DNA of 64,000 nucleotides from Hylemonella sp. (GTDB lineage: Bacteria; Pseudomonadota; Gammaproteobacteria; Burkholderiales; Burkholderiaceae_C), in contig JAUYQZ010000016.1 of the NCBI GenBank assembly GCA_030695415.1, positions 45,476-109,475 of the forward strand. Direction: 5' to 3'. Shown here piece by piece: positions 17,104 to 25,784 of this stretch; positions within the stretch are counted from its first letter, which is position 1, and each line of letters starts with the position of its first letter. The notes below the pieces were generated by a model. The model did no database searches. It saw nothing but the letters and a program-made list of their open reading frames with translations, and was not told where the DNA came from. The translations under genes were made by a program, and so were the position numbers.

Positions 17104-19296
17104 ATGCGCTCGCTCGACACGCGGCTTCCCCGGCTTCTCACGGCGCTGGGGTTTGCGCTGACGCTGCTCGTGCTGCTGGGTTTGCCCGTCACCTACTTCA
17201 TCTTCGACTACAGCGCCCGCGCAGCGGCGCTGCAGGCCAAGGCCGATGTCAAGGCCGAGGTCGTCAACCAGCTGGTCAGTACGTCGCCGGAGATGTGGCG
17301 CTACGAAGAGCATCGCCTGCGGGAACTGCTGCTGCGCCAGCCCCTGGCCTTGCAGGGCGAGTACGCGCGGCTTTATGACGCCCAAGGCGATCTCATCCTG
17401 CAGACGGAAGGCGAGACGCTCAAGCCGGAGCTGGTGCGCTCGGTCGCCCTGTTCGATTCCGGCGCTCCCGTGGGGCGTGTGGCGATCCATGGTTCGCTGC
17501 GGGAACTCTGGGTACGCACGGTGCTGGTGGCGCTGCTGGCGCTGGTGCTTTCGGCACTGATGTATGCCGCAACCCGGTTGCTGCCCAGGCACGCCCAGCA
17601 ACTGGTCGACGCCATGTATGCCGAGAAGGAGCGCGCCCTGGTGACCCTGCACTCCATCGGCGACGGCGTCATCACCACCGACCGCGAACAAAGGGTGGAT
17701 TACCTCAACCCCGTGGCCGAGCGGCTGACCGGCTGGGCGCTGGAGGAGGCGCGGGGCAAGCCGCTGGCGGAGGTGATGCGCCTGGTCGAAGAGGCCAGCC
17801 AGCAGCCGGCCGTCAATCCCATGGGGCTGGCCCTGCGCGACAACGCCATCCGTTCCTTCACCAGCGATGTCGAGCTGGTGCGCCGCGATGGCAGCACCGT
17901 GGCCATTGAGGACAGCGCCGCCCCCATCCATGACCAGCAGGGGCAGGTGGCCGGCGGCGTCATGGTCTTCCACGACGTCACGCTGGCGCGCAGCATGGCG
18001 CGGCGCATCTCCTGGGCGGCCACGCACGATGCACTGACCGGCCTGGTGAACCGGCGCGAGTTCGAGAGCCGGGTCGACGGCGCCATCGCCAGCGCCCAGG
18101 GTTCGGGGCAGCGTCACGTGCTGTGCTACATGGACCTGGATCAGTTCAAGGTCATCAACGACACCAGCGGACACGCGGCCGGCGATGCCTTGCTCAAGCA
18201 ACTGGCCATGCTGCTGCAGGACCGGCTGCGCGCCTCCGACACTCTGGCGCGGCTGGGTGGCGACGAGTTCGGCGTGCTGCTCGACGGCTGCCCGCTGGAG
18301 CGCGCACAGCTGATCGCCGGCGACCTGCTGGCCACGGTGCAGGACTTCCGCTTCCAGTGGGAGGGTAAGGCCTACACCGTGGGAGTGAGCATCGGCCTGG
18401 TCGAGATTGCCGAACACAGCGGCAGTCGGGCCGAGGTGTTCAGCGCGGCCGACACCGCCTGTTATGCGGCCAAGGAGCAGGGCCGCAACCGGGTCTGCGT
18501 ATTCCAGCGCGATGACGCCGACATGAGCCAGCGCCGGCGCGAGATGGGCTGGGCCGGCCGCCTGAATCTGGCGCTGGAGGAGAACCGTTTCCAGCTGTAC
18601 TTCCAGTCCTATCTGGCGCTGGGCCCGGAGGAGGGCGGGCGCCAGCACATCGAGATCCTGCTGCGCCTGATCGACGAGGACGGCGCGCTGGTACAGCCCA
18701 ACAGCTTCCTGCCCGCCGCCGAGCGCTACAACATCGCACCAGCCATCGACCGCTGGGTGATTCGTGCCGTCTTTGCCCGCTACCACGACCTGGTGCGGCA
18801 GATGGGCGGGCCACTGACCTGTTCCATCAACCTGTCCGGCACGTCGATCAATTCCGAGGGGCTGTTGCCCTTCATCCGAGAGCAGGCGGCCGCGCACGGG
18901 ATTCCCCGGCGTGGGATCTGCTTCGAAATCACGGAGACTGCGGCCGTGCACAACCTGCGCCGCGCGGCCCAGTTCATGAAAGACATCAAGGAGCTCGGTT
19001 TCGAGTTCGCGCTCGATGACTTCGGCACGGGGACCAGCTCCTTCGGCTACCTGAAGAACCTGCCGGTGGACTACCTGAAGATCGACGGCGGCTTCGTGCG
19101 CGACATCGCGACCGATCCGCTGGACCGCGCGATGGCCGAAACGATCAACCGCATCGGCCACCTCATGGGCCTGAAGACCGTGGGCGAGTTTGCCGAGACC
19201 GAGGTGGTCATCGGCGAACTGCGCAGCCTGGGCGTGAACTACGCCCAGGGCTACGGTGTGCACGAGCCGCAGCCGTTGCCGGCGGCGCTGAACTGA
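17104..19296 (+). CDS. membrane PAS-GGDEF-EAL protein (cyclic-di-GMP turnover)
   Basis: A 730-residue inner-membrane signalling protein. It has a transmembrane helix near residues 10-32, a periplasmic region of about 100 residues, a second helix near 138-158, a PAS domain (about 180-295), GGDEF (about 300-460) and EAL (about 475-725). The GGDEF motif is intact (ARLGGDEF) and has the inhibitory I-site RxxD five residues upstream (RASD). The EAL domain reads EILLRL at the signature, keeping the ExLxR pattern, and retains NLSG, EITET, DDFGTG, LKIDG and YAQGYG, so both activities look possible. It directly follows the PstS-like gene and probably senses through it or through its own periplasmic part (inference). 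Confidence 0.92.
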   Translation: MRSLDTRLPRLLTALGFALTLLVLLGLPVTYFIFDYSARAAALQAKADVKAEVVNQLVSTSPEMWRYEEHRLRELLLRQPLALQGEYARLYDAQGDLILQTEGETLKPELVRSVALFDSGAPVGRVAIHGSLRELWVRTVLVALLALVLSALMYAATRLLPRHAQQLVDAMYAEKERALVTLHSIGDGVITTDREQRVDYLNPVAERLTGWALEEARGKPLAEVMRLVEEASQQPAVNPMGLALRDNAIRSFTSDVELVRRDGSTVAIEDSAAPIHDQQGQVAGGVMVFHDVTLARSMARRISWAATHDALTGLVNRREFESRVDGAIASAQGSGQRHVLCYMDLDQFKVINDTSGHAAGDALLKQLAMLLQDRLRASDTLARLGGDEFGVLLDGCPLERAQLIAGDLLATVQDFRFQWEGKAYTVGVSIGLVEIAEHSGSRAEVFSAADTACYAAKEQGRNRVCVFQRDDADMSQRRREMGWAGRLNLALEENRFQLYFQSYLALGPEEGGRQHIEILLRLIDEDGALVQPNSFLPAAERYNIAPAIDRWVIRAVFARYHDLVRQMGGPLTCSINLSGTSINSEGLLPFIREQAAAHGIPRRGICFEITETAAVHNLRRAAQFMKDIKELGFEFALDDFGTGTSSFGYLKNLPVDYLKIDGGFVRDIATDPLDRAMAETINRIGHLMGLKTVGEFAETEVVIGELRSLGVNYAQGYGVHEPQPLPAALN

Positions 19297-19332
19297 AAGT
19301 CGGGGATCCCGTGTACGCCGCCCCTGGGGCCG

Positions 19333-19722
19333 TCAGGATCCTTTGCCGGCGTCCAGGCAGCGCGCGACTTTGGCCAGCAGGCTGGCGGCGGTGATCGGCT
19401 TGACCATGAAGCCGGCGGCACCTTTCTTCATCGCCTCATCAATGGACTGCTTGGTAATCTCTCCGCTGACCATCAGCACCACCGATTTGGGGCTTTTCTC
19501 CCGGATTTGTTCCAGCACCTCCAGGCCACTCATCTTCGGAAGGTTGATGTCCAGCAGCACCAGATCGGGCAGGTAGCGGGCGCACATCGCAACCCCCGCT
19601 TCGCCGTTGGAGGCTTCCTCCAGCACACGATAGCCTTCGCCGCGCAGAATGCTCTTCAAGACGGCGCGTATGATCCCGTCGTCGTCGATCAGCAGCACGG
19701 TTTGCTTGGGAGTCGGTTCCAT
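19333..19722 (-). CDS. single-domain response regulator (CheY-like receiver)
   Basis: A 129-residue protein consisting only of a receiver domain. The acidic pocket is IDDD near residues 12-15, the phosphoacceptor is Asp58 in LVLLDINLP, the switch Ser is in LMVSGE and the conserved lysine is Lys108 in VKP. There is no output domain, so it acts by protein contact, like CheY or a phosphorelay intermediate. It converges on the PAS-GGDEF-EAL gene, 36 bp away, and lies 33 bp downstream of purU on the same strand. No cognate kinase is adjacent. Confidence 0.92.
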   Translation of the reverse strand: MEPTPKQTVLLIDDDGIIRAVLKSILRGEGYRVLEEASNGEAGVAMCARYLPDLVLLDINLPKMSGLEVLEQIREKSPKSVVLMVSGEITKQSIDEAMKKGAAGFMVKPITAASLLAKVARCLDAGKGS

Positions 19723-19755
19723 GGGCGGACTTCGGCTGAAAGGCGCTCTCGACGT

Positions 19756-20604
19756 CTACTTGAAGATCACCGTCTTGTGCCCGCTGAGCAGCACGCGGTG
19801 CTCGCTGTGCCACTTCACGGCACGCGCCAGCACCTGGCTCTCGGTGTCGCGGCCGATGGCCGTGAGGTCTTCCACCGTCTTGCTGTGGTCCACGCGGGCC
19901 ACGTCCTGCTCGATGATCGGGCCTTCGTCCAGGTCGGCCGTCACGTAGTGGGCGGTGGCGCCGATCAGCTTTACGCCGCGGTCGTGCGCCTGGTAATAGG
20001 GCTTGGCGCCCTTGAAGCTGGGCAGGAAGCTGTGGTGGATGTTGATGGCCTGGCCCGAGAGCTTGCGGCACAGGTCGTCGCTCAGCACCTGCATGTAGCG
20101 CGCCAGCACCACCAGTTCGGCGCCCTCGGACAGCACGACTTCGTACTGCTTCGCTTCAGCCTGCGCCTTGGTGGCCGCCGTCACCGGGATGTGGTGGAAA
20201 GGCACGTTGTAGCTGGCGGCCAATTGGTAGAACTCGCGGTGGTTCGAGACGATGGCGCGGATGTCGATGGGCAGCAGGCCGCTTTTCCAGCGGAACAGCA
20301 GGTCGTTCAGGCAGTGCCCTTCCTTGCTGACGAAGATCACGGTGCGAATGGCCGCTGAGGCGGCGTGCAGGCGGCATTGCATGGCGTGCGGCTCGGCGAA
20401 CAGCTTGAGCTGCACCTGCAGCTCTTCGTACGTCACCTGCCCGCAGGAGAACTGCACGCGCATGAAGAACAGGCCGGTGTCGTGGTCGTTGTACTGCGCG
20501 GCTTCTTCGATGTTGCCGCCGTGCTCGAACAAGAAGCCGGAGACGGCGTGCACGATACCGGGGCGGTCCTGGCAGGACAGGGTGAGGACGTAGGTGTGTT
20601 GCAT
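19756..20604 (-). CDS. purU: formyltetrahydrofolate deformylase
   Basis: A 282-residue enzyme, the usual PurU length. The ATG at 20604 gives the family N-terminus MQHTYVLTLSCQDRPGIVHAVS, an ACT-like regulatory domain, followed by the formyltransferase fold with AIVSNHREF, HHIPVT, LARYMQVLS and the catalytic block INIHHSFLPSFKGAKPYYQA. PurU hydrolyses 10-formyl-THF to formate and THF, balancing one-carbon pools and supplying formate for purine synthesis. Its last 50 bp are repeated at 15978, downstream on the same strand. It is divergent from the aminotransferase at 20727. Confidence 0.96.
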   Translation of the reverse strand: MQHTYVLTLSCQDRPGIVHAVSGFLFEHGGNIEEAAQYNDHDTGLFFMRVQFSCGQVTYEELQVQLKLFAEPHAMQCRLHAASAAIRTVIFVSKEGHCLNDLLFRWKSGLLPIDIRAIVSNHREFYQLAASYNVPFHHIPVTAATKAQAEAKQYEVVLSEGAELVVLARYMQVLSDDLCRKLSGQAINIHHSFLPSFKGAKPYYQAHDRGVKLIGATAHYVTADLDEGPIIEQDVARVDHSKTVEDLTAIGRDTESQVLARAVKWHSEHRVLLSGHKTVIFK

Positions 20605-20726
20605 GGCCGGGCGATTGTCGCAGCAGTCTCCCGGGTGGGCCTGCGCAGGGTTGAGGCAGTGGAGCCACCGGTGCGGGGGTGCCGGTGCCACAATTCCAGC
20701 TTCCCATCTGTGCCGGAGTCACCCCC

Positions 20727-22067
20727 ATGGCCTACAACGACCTTCGCATGGACAACCAGTGGTTGCCCTTCACCCCCAACCGCAGCTTTGCCAAGGACCC
20801 CCGCATTTTTGTGGCGGCCGACGGCATGCACTTCACCACGCACGACGGCCGCCAGGTCATCGACGGCATCTCCAGCCTGTGGTGCGTGGGCGCGGGCCAC
20901 AACCGCAAGCCGATCAACGAAGCCATCAAGAAGCAGCTCGACACGCTCGACTACAGCACCGCCTTCAGCGTGAGCAACGACAAGGCCTTCCGCGCCGCCG
21001 AAATGATCGCCGCCATGGCGCCCGGCGACCTCAACAAGGTGCTGTTCTGCAACTCGGGCAGCGAGGCGGCCGACACCTCGATGAAGGTGGCGCTGGCCTA
21101 CCACCGTGCGCGCGGCGAAGGCCACCGCAACATGTTCATCGGCCGCGAGCGCGGCTACCACGGCGTGGGCTTTGGCGGCATGTCGGTTGGCGGCATTCCG
21201 GCCAACCGCAAGGTCTACGGCACCAGCCTGCTGCCGCGCGTGGACCACCTGCGTTTCATTCACGATCCGGTGAACCACGCCTACATCCACAACACCGAGC
21301 CGGTGTGGAACGAAGACTTGCTGCTGGAGCTGGAAAACCGCATCCTTCCGTTGCACGACGCGAGCAACATCGCCGCCGTGATCGTGGAGCCGGTGGCCGG
21401 CAGCGCCGGCTGGTATGTGCCGCCGCAGGGCTATCTGAAACGCCTGCGCGAGATCTGCGACAAGCACGGCATTCTGCTGATCTTCGACGAGGTCATCACC
21501 GGCTTCGGCCGCCTGGGCACTGCGTTTGCGTCCGATTACTACGGCGTGCAGCCCGACATGCTGAACTTCGCCAAGGCCGTGACCAACGGGGTGTTCCCGC
21601 TGGGCGGCGTGGTGTGTACCGACCGCATCTACAACGCCATGATGGGCGCGCACGGCAGCGCGCCGGAGCACGCCATCGAGTTCTTCCACGGCTACACCTA
21701 CTCGGGCCACCCGGTGGCCTGCGCAGCGGCCATCGCCACGCTCGATTTGTTCCGCGAAGAAGACCTGTTCAAACGCGCCGGTGACATGGGCCCGGTGCTG
21801 GGTGATTCGATGCACGCCGCCCTCATGGGCCTGCCCAACGTGATCGGCATCCGCAGCCTGGGGCTGGCTGCTGCGGTCGAACTCGCACCCATCGCCGGCC
21901 TGCCGGGCAAGCGCGCGTTCGACGTGTTCATGGACTGCTACCACCGCGGTGTGCTGGTGCGCAACGCAGGCGAGAACCTGGTGTTTGCGCCGCCCTACAT
22001 CGTGGAAAAGTCGCAAATCGAGACGATGGTCGGGACCCTGGCCGACGCGATCAAACGCGCGGCTTGA
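20727..22067 (+). CDS. class III aminotransferase, omega-amino acid:pyruvate type
   Basis: A 446-residue PLP-dependent aminotransferase of class III. The ATG at 20727 follows CGGAG; an ATG 16 codons upstream lacks a ribosome site. Features include GISSLWCVGAGHN, the cofactor-phosphate loop CNSGSEAADTSMK, IFDEVITGFGRLG containing the pyridine-binding Asp, and the Schiff-base lysine Lys283 in NFAKAVTNG. The pattern matches beta-alanine/omega-amino acid:pyruvate transaminases of pseudomonads and Burkholderiales. The likely role is degradation of beta-alanine, GABA or similar amines; the exact amine cannot be assigned. It converges on the ChaN-like gene. Confidence 0.9.
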   Translation: MAYNDLRMDNQWLPFTPNRSFAKDPRIFVAADGMHFTTHDGRQVIDGISSLWCVGAGHNRKPINEAIKKQLDTLDYSTAFSVSNDKAFRAAEMIAAMAPGDLNKVLFCNSGSEAADTSMKVALAYHRARGEGHRNMFIGRERGYHGVGFGGMSVGGIPANRKVYGTSLLPRVDHLRFIHDPVNHAYIHNTEPVWNEDLLLELENRILPLHDASNIAAVIVEPVAGSAGWYVPPQGYLKRLREICDKHGILLIFDEVITGFGRLGTAFASDYYGVQPDMLNFAKAVTNGVFPLGGVVCTDRIYNAMMGAHGSAPEHAIEFFHGYTYSGHPVACAAAIATLDLFREEDLFKRAGDMGPVLGDSMHAALMGLPNVIGIRSLGLAAAVELAPIAGLPGKRAFDVFMDCYHRGVLVRNAGENLVFAPPYIVEKSQIETMVGTLADAIKRAA

Positions 22068-22076
22068 CCGCTTTCT

Positions 22077-22886
22077 TCAGCGCTTGAACTGCTGGCGCAG
22101 TTCGGCGCAGTGGTCCCGCGGTGGCTGTGCGGGCGTCGGCCACACGGCATCTGCCGGCGGGGCTGTTTTGGTGGCCCCCGCTTGTGCCATCACCACTCGG
22201 TGCGCCAGCGTTTTGGGCAGGTATAACGGCACGCCCAGGTCGCGCCGAACATGGCCGTTGCCGGCCACCAGCACCACGGTCTTGCCGGGCCCCGCCTTCT
22301 CCACGGCGGCCGCCACGATGCGTGCCATGGCGTCGTCACGCGCGAGTTGAATGCGGGTCATCGGGGCGATCTGGCTTTCGGGCAGCAGGTCGCAATGGCC
22401 TTCGCGAATGCCCTGGCGCTGTTCCTGCAAGACCGCGCTGCCGATGCGGCTCTCGAGCGCATCGTTGGCCATGGCCGCAGTCATCTGGCTGCGCGGCAGG
22501 TCGCCCCCCAGCACCGGCACGCCAGCGCGCACCGCAGCCATCACCACGGCGCTGTACACCGGCCAGGGCCACCCGCCCTGATCGGTCCAGTTCAGGGCCT
22601 CGCGAACGCGGGCCTCGCCGGCATCTTTGGGCAGCCCGGTGGTCTGATGGCCCTGTTCGGCCATCTCCATCACCAGCGCACCGAGCTGGCCGCGCGCAGC
22701 AAGCGCTTGAATCACGTCACGTTGCAGAGCCTGGTGTTCTGGCGCATCGTGCTGTTCGCCGAGCATGAGCACGGGCGTGGGCATCACCTGGGCGAGCAGG
22801 GCTGGCACAGATGAGGGTGTTGGATGGGCGCAGGCAGCCAGCAGGGCCACGCTCACAGCCAGGGTGACAGCGGTTCGACAGTTCAT
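22077..22886 (-). CDS. ChaN-family (haem-binding Tiki superfamily) lipoprotein
   Basis: A 269-residue protein with a lipoprotein signal peptide; the lipobox LLAAC places the lipidated Cys near residue 19. The mature part has VLMLGEQHDAPEHQALQ and a later VVLVAGNGHVRRDLGVP, the two His-containing motifs of the ChaN/EreA-like, Tiki fold. Campylobacter ChaN binds haem as a dimer and is iron-regulated, but most homologues have no proven function. It is divergent from the AbrB-family gene, 55 bp away; neither is obviously linked to iron uptake here. Confidence 0.85.
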   Translation of the reverse strand: MNCRTAVTLAVSVALLAACAHPTPSSVPALLAQVMPTPVLMLGEQHDAPEHQALQRDVIQALAARGQLGALVMEMAEQGHQTTGLPKDAGEARVREALNWTDQGGWPWPVYSAVVMAAVRAGVPVLGGDLPRSQMTAAMANDALESRIGSAVLQEQRQGIREGHCDLLPESQIAPMTRIQLARDDAMARIVAAAVEKAGPGKTVVLVAGNGHVRRDLGVPLYLPKTLAHRVVMAQAGATKTAPPADAVWPTPAQPPRDHCAELRQQFKR

Positions 22887-22941
22887 GCGCTGATACTAAG
22901 CGGCCTGCCGCGCGTGGCCGGTCCATCACACCAGTAACCGA

Positions 22942-24027
22942 GTGCCTTCCTTGCCCGCCTTCGGCCCATCCTCGTGGCCGCGTGTCCTCCTGACCCTCTT
23001 GCTGGCCCTGGCCGCGGCGCTCCTGTGCGTGTGGTTGCAGACCCCGATTCCCTGGATGATCGGCCCGCTGCTGGCAACGTCGGCGGTCTCGGTGCTGGGC
23101 GCACCCACCGAGAGCTGGGCGCCGTTTCGAAACACCGGGCAGTGGGTGATCGGCACCGCACTGGGCTTGTATTTCACGCCCGCCGTGGGCGCACTGGTGG
23201 CCAGTCTGTGGTGGGCGATTGCACTGGGCATTGCCTGGGCGTTGATGCTGGGGCTGGGTTTTGGCGCCTGGCTGCGTCGGCTGCACGCCGGGCACCTGGC
23301 GCACCTCACGCCCGCCCAGTTGTTCAGCACCACCTATTTCGCCGGTGCCATCGGTGGCGCATCGGAAATGACGCTGATCGCCGAGCGTCAAGGAGCGCGC
23401 ACCGATCTGGTCGCCTCTGCACACAGCCTGCGCGTGTTGCTGGTCACCCTCACCATCCCGTTTGCACTGCAGTTCTGGGGCGTGAGCGGTCTGGATACGC
23501 TCACCTTGGGTGTGCGCGATGTGCAGCCCGTCGGCTTTCTGGTGCTGGCCGGGCTCACGCTGGTGGGTGCGCTGTTCATGCAGTGGCTTGACCGCGCCAA
23601 CCCATGGTTCATGGGCGCGCTGGTCGTCACCATGGTGGTCACGCTCACGGGTGTCAGCTTGTCCGCCATTCCGCAGCCGCTGTTGAACGCGGCCCAACTG
23701 GTCATCGGCGTGAGCCTGGGCGTGCGCTTCACCCCTGCCTTCGTGCACACGGCACCGCGCTGGCTGGCCTCGGTGGCCTTCGCCAGCTTCTTCATGATGG
23801 GCATCTGCGCACTCTTTGGCTGGGTGCTGTCCCAAGCCACTGGCCTGCACCCGGCCACGCTGCTGCTGGGCACCGCGCCCGGCGGCATTGCCGAAATGGC
23901 CATCACCGCCAAGGTGCTTCAACTCGGCGTGCCGGTGGTCACTGCCTTCCAGGTCTGCCGTCTGGTGGCGGTGCTGGTGCTGGCCGAGCCGGTGTACCGC
24001 CTGTGGGTGGCCCGCGCCGCAGCTTGA
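22942..24027 (+). CDS. AbrB-family membrane protein (PF05145 type)
   Basis: A 361-residue membrane protein with about ten hydrophobic segments arranged as two repeats. Each repeat carries a signature: IPWMIGPLLATS with FSTTYFAGAIGGASEMTLIAE in the first, and NPWFMGALVVT with LLGTAPGGIAEMAITAK in the second. These PGG-EM / GGxxEM motifs are typical of the family often annotated AbrB or ammonia monooxygenase-like, whose members are probable transporters of unknown substrate; despite the name it is not the Bacillus DNA-binding AbrB. The GTG at 22942 is taken as start; no strong ribosome site is visible. Confidence 0.85.
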   Translation: MPSLPAFGPSSWPRVLLTLLLALAAALLCVWLQTPIPWMIGPLLATSAVSVLGAPTESWAPFRNTGQWVIGTALGLYFTPAVGALVASLWWAIALGIAWALMLGLGFGAWLRRLHAGHLAHLTPAQLFSTTYFAGAIGGASEMTLIAERQGARTDLVASAHSLRVLLVTLTIPFALQFWGVSGLDTLTLGVRDVQPVGFLVLAGLTLVGALFMQWLDRANPWFMGALVVTMVVTLTGVSLSAIPQPLLNAAQLVIGVSLGVRFTPAFVHTAPRWLASVAFASFFMMGICALFGWVLSQATGLHPATLLLGTAPGGIAEMAITAKVLQLGVPVVTAFQVCRLVAVLVLAEPVYRLWVARAAA

Positions 24028-24044
24028 AATGTGCCGTTCTGCCT

Positions 24045-25196
24045 TCAGTGGCGGAACTTGCCTTCGCGGGTGACGATGGACAAGTCCACCAACGACATGC
24101 CCACGTGCTCCCCGTCGCGGTAGCTGATGCGCATGCCCTCGATGTCCAGTTCGGCGTTGCGCAAGCCGGCCAGGAAGCTCGCCCGCGTGGGCGTCGGACC
24201 TGCGCGGCGCAGCGCCTCCACGAGGGCTCTGCCGGTGAGGTAGCCCTCCAGGCTGCCGTAGGAAAAGGCCTTCCCGGGTTGGTAGCGGGCAAATGCTTCC
24301 TGGTAGGCCCTCGTGATGCCCGTCTTGCGTTCCCAGGGACTGGGCAGCACCTGCGCGAAGACCATGCCCTGGCCCAGCGGCCCGAGGTGACTGGCCAGCT
24401 GGGTGGACCCGGAATTGACCCCGTAGAAGCGCGCCTTGACGCCGATCGCCTGGGCCTGGCGGATGAGCTTTTCATAGACGCCGATGCCTCCGTGGTTGAA
24501 CACCATCTGGGCGCGGGTGCTGGCGAGCTGGCGTGCGAGTGTGTCGATGCCGGCGGCTTCGATGTCGGATTTGAAGGGCAGGTCGGCCACCAGCTCCATG
24601 CCGAGTGACTGCGCGATGCGCCGTGCGTTGTCCAGATGCAGCTGGCCGGTGCTGGAGTCGGAGCGCAGAAAGGCCAGGCGTTGCATGCCAAGGCTGCGCG
24701 CCTGCGTCATCAAGGCGCGGAATTCTTCCTTGTGTTCGGCCCGCACCGGAAACACCAGAGGTTGGTGGGGTGTGCGCAAGGTGGGAGAACCTGCCATGGG
24801 GCCGAAAAGCGGCACGTTCTGTTCGATGGCGACTTTCATCACCGCCGTGGACGGGCCGCCTTCAATGGGCCCGAACAGCAGAAAGACCTTGTCCTGCGCC
24901 ACCAGCCGGCGGGCATTGGCTTCGGCCAGTTCCGACTTGTTGTTGTCGTCCAGCACGGTCAGGGCAATCTGTCGACCCAGCACGCCGCCGGCCCGGTTGG
25001 TTTGCTCCAGTGCAGCCGACACACCTTCGCTGACCGCGACCCCGTAGTCGTTGGCGCCGCTCTGCAGGGTCAGGGTCTGACCGATCAGGATCTGTTTTGG
25101 CGTGATGCCGTCCTCGGCGTGTGCCACCAGCGACAGCAGCAGAAAGATCGACAGCCAGGCTGCCCTGAGTGCCCTGGAGCCATTCCAATTGCGCAT
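24045..25196 (-). CDS. ABC transporter substrate-binding protein, branched-chain amino acid type
   Basis: A 383-residue periplasmic binding protein of fold type I (LivJ/Peripla_BP_6). The ATG at 25196 begins a signal peptide ending VAHA. The mature protein starts with DGITPKQILIGQTLTLQSG, and contains VSAALEQTNRAGGVLGR, LLFGPIEGG and VPLFGPMAGSPTLR, typical of LivJ-like proteins. No permease or ATPase genes of a Liv transporter adjoin it, so it is an orphan, which is common in Comamonadaceae. The ligand may be an amino acid, urea, amide or aromatic acid. Confidence 0.9.
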   Translation of the reverse strand: MRNWNGSRALRAAWLSIFLLLSLVAHAEDGITPKQILIGQTLTLQSGANDYGVAVSEGVSAALEQTNRAGGVLGRQIALTVLDDNNKSELAEANARRLVAQDKVFLLFGPIEGGPSTAVMKVAIEQNVPLFGPMAGSPTLRTPHQPLVFPVRAEHKEEFRALMTQARSLGMQRLAFLRSDSSTGQLHLDNARRIAQSLGMELVADLPFKSDIEAAGIDTLARQLASTRAQMVFNHGGIGVYEKLIRQAQAIGVKARFYGVNSGSTQLASHLGPLGQGMVFAQVLPSPWERKTGITRAYQEAFARYQPGKAFSYGSLEGYLTGRALVEALRRAGPTPTRASFLAGLRNAELDIEGMRISYRDGEHVGMSLVDLSIVTREGKFRH

Positions 25197-25272
25197 GTGT
25201 CCTCCGGTGTTGATGCCGGCGCGCAGTATCTGGTCTCTGCCTTGGCTTGGGCTGACAAATGGTCGAAGGGCA

Positions 25273-25304
25273 GAAAAAAGGCCGTCGCGCAGAGCGGCGG
25301 CCTT
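25273..25304 (-). terminator. intrinsic terminator after the DUF3567 gene
   Basis: An 11-bp stem (25278-25288 with 25294-25304, one G-T pair) and a 5-base loop is followed, read leftward, by a run of six T. It lies 43 bp beyond the stop of the DUF3567 gene and matches rho-independent termination of that short transcript. Confidence 0.8.
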
Positions 25305-25346
25305 GGAGTGTTCATTACCGGGGCGCTGCCGGGCGCCTGTGGAGTT

Positions 25347-25631
25347 TCAGTGCATGACCACCGGCATCTGGGCCAGCTCGGCGTAGCCTTCCAGCGTGTC
25401 TTCCACCTCTTCTTGCGAAGGGGTGCTTTGCTGCCAGGCGGTGATCTGGATCTGGAACATTTCAGCCCAGGAGCCGTCGAGGTAGACCTCTTTGCCCGAG
25501 CGTTTGTCCACGATCTCGAAGCCGTGGCGCGGGATCTGGGGACCCTGTGCGGAAGTGTCTTCACCCTCGGCGGGTGCGTTGGCCAGGATGTGGACCACAG
25601 CGAAGGCATCCGAGTCGTAGAGCATGTTCAT
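25347..25631 (-). CDS. DUF3567 family protein
   Basis: A 94-residue acidic cytoplasmic protein beginning MNMLYDSDAFAVVHI and containing RHGFEIVDKRSGKEVYLDGSWAEMFQ. Both stretches match the short DUF3567 family, which is found in Burkholderiales and has no known function. It is transcribed alone, with its own terminator at 25273-25304 and about 150 bp of non-coding DNA upstream. It is useful mainly as a taxonomic marker for the order. Confidence 0.85.
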   Translation of the reverse strand: MNMLYDSDAFAVVHILANAPAEGEDTSAQGPQIPRHGFEIVDKRSGKEVYLDGSWAEMFQIQITAWQQSTPSQEEVEDTLEGYAELAQMPVVMH

Positions 25632-25784
25632 GACTGAAATTCCTTGTGTTGCGAAAGCCGGCTTCCGGTATCTCTTATATCGGCAAACCTGGGCAGTCTT
25701 GAAGTTCTGAGTGCTCTTTACGTGGCAACGTTCCGCGTCATTTCAAGATGCGTGTGTTTTTCGGCACACATGAGGTCCAAACGC

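Noticed and set aside
16075..19263. Open frame of over 1000 codons antisense to the PstS-like and GGDEF-EAL genes
   Set aside because: Same kind of shadow; the sense strand carries intact domains with ribosome sites.
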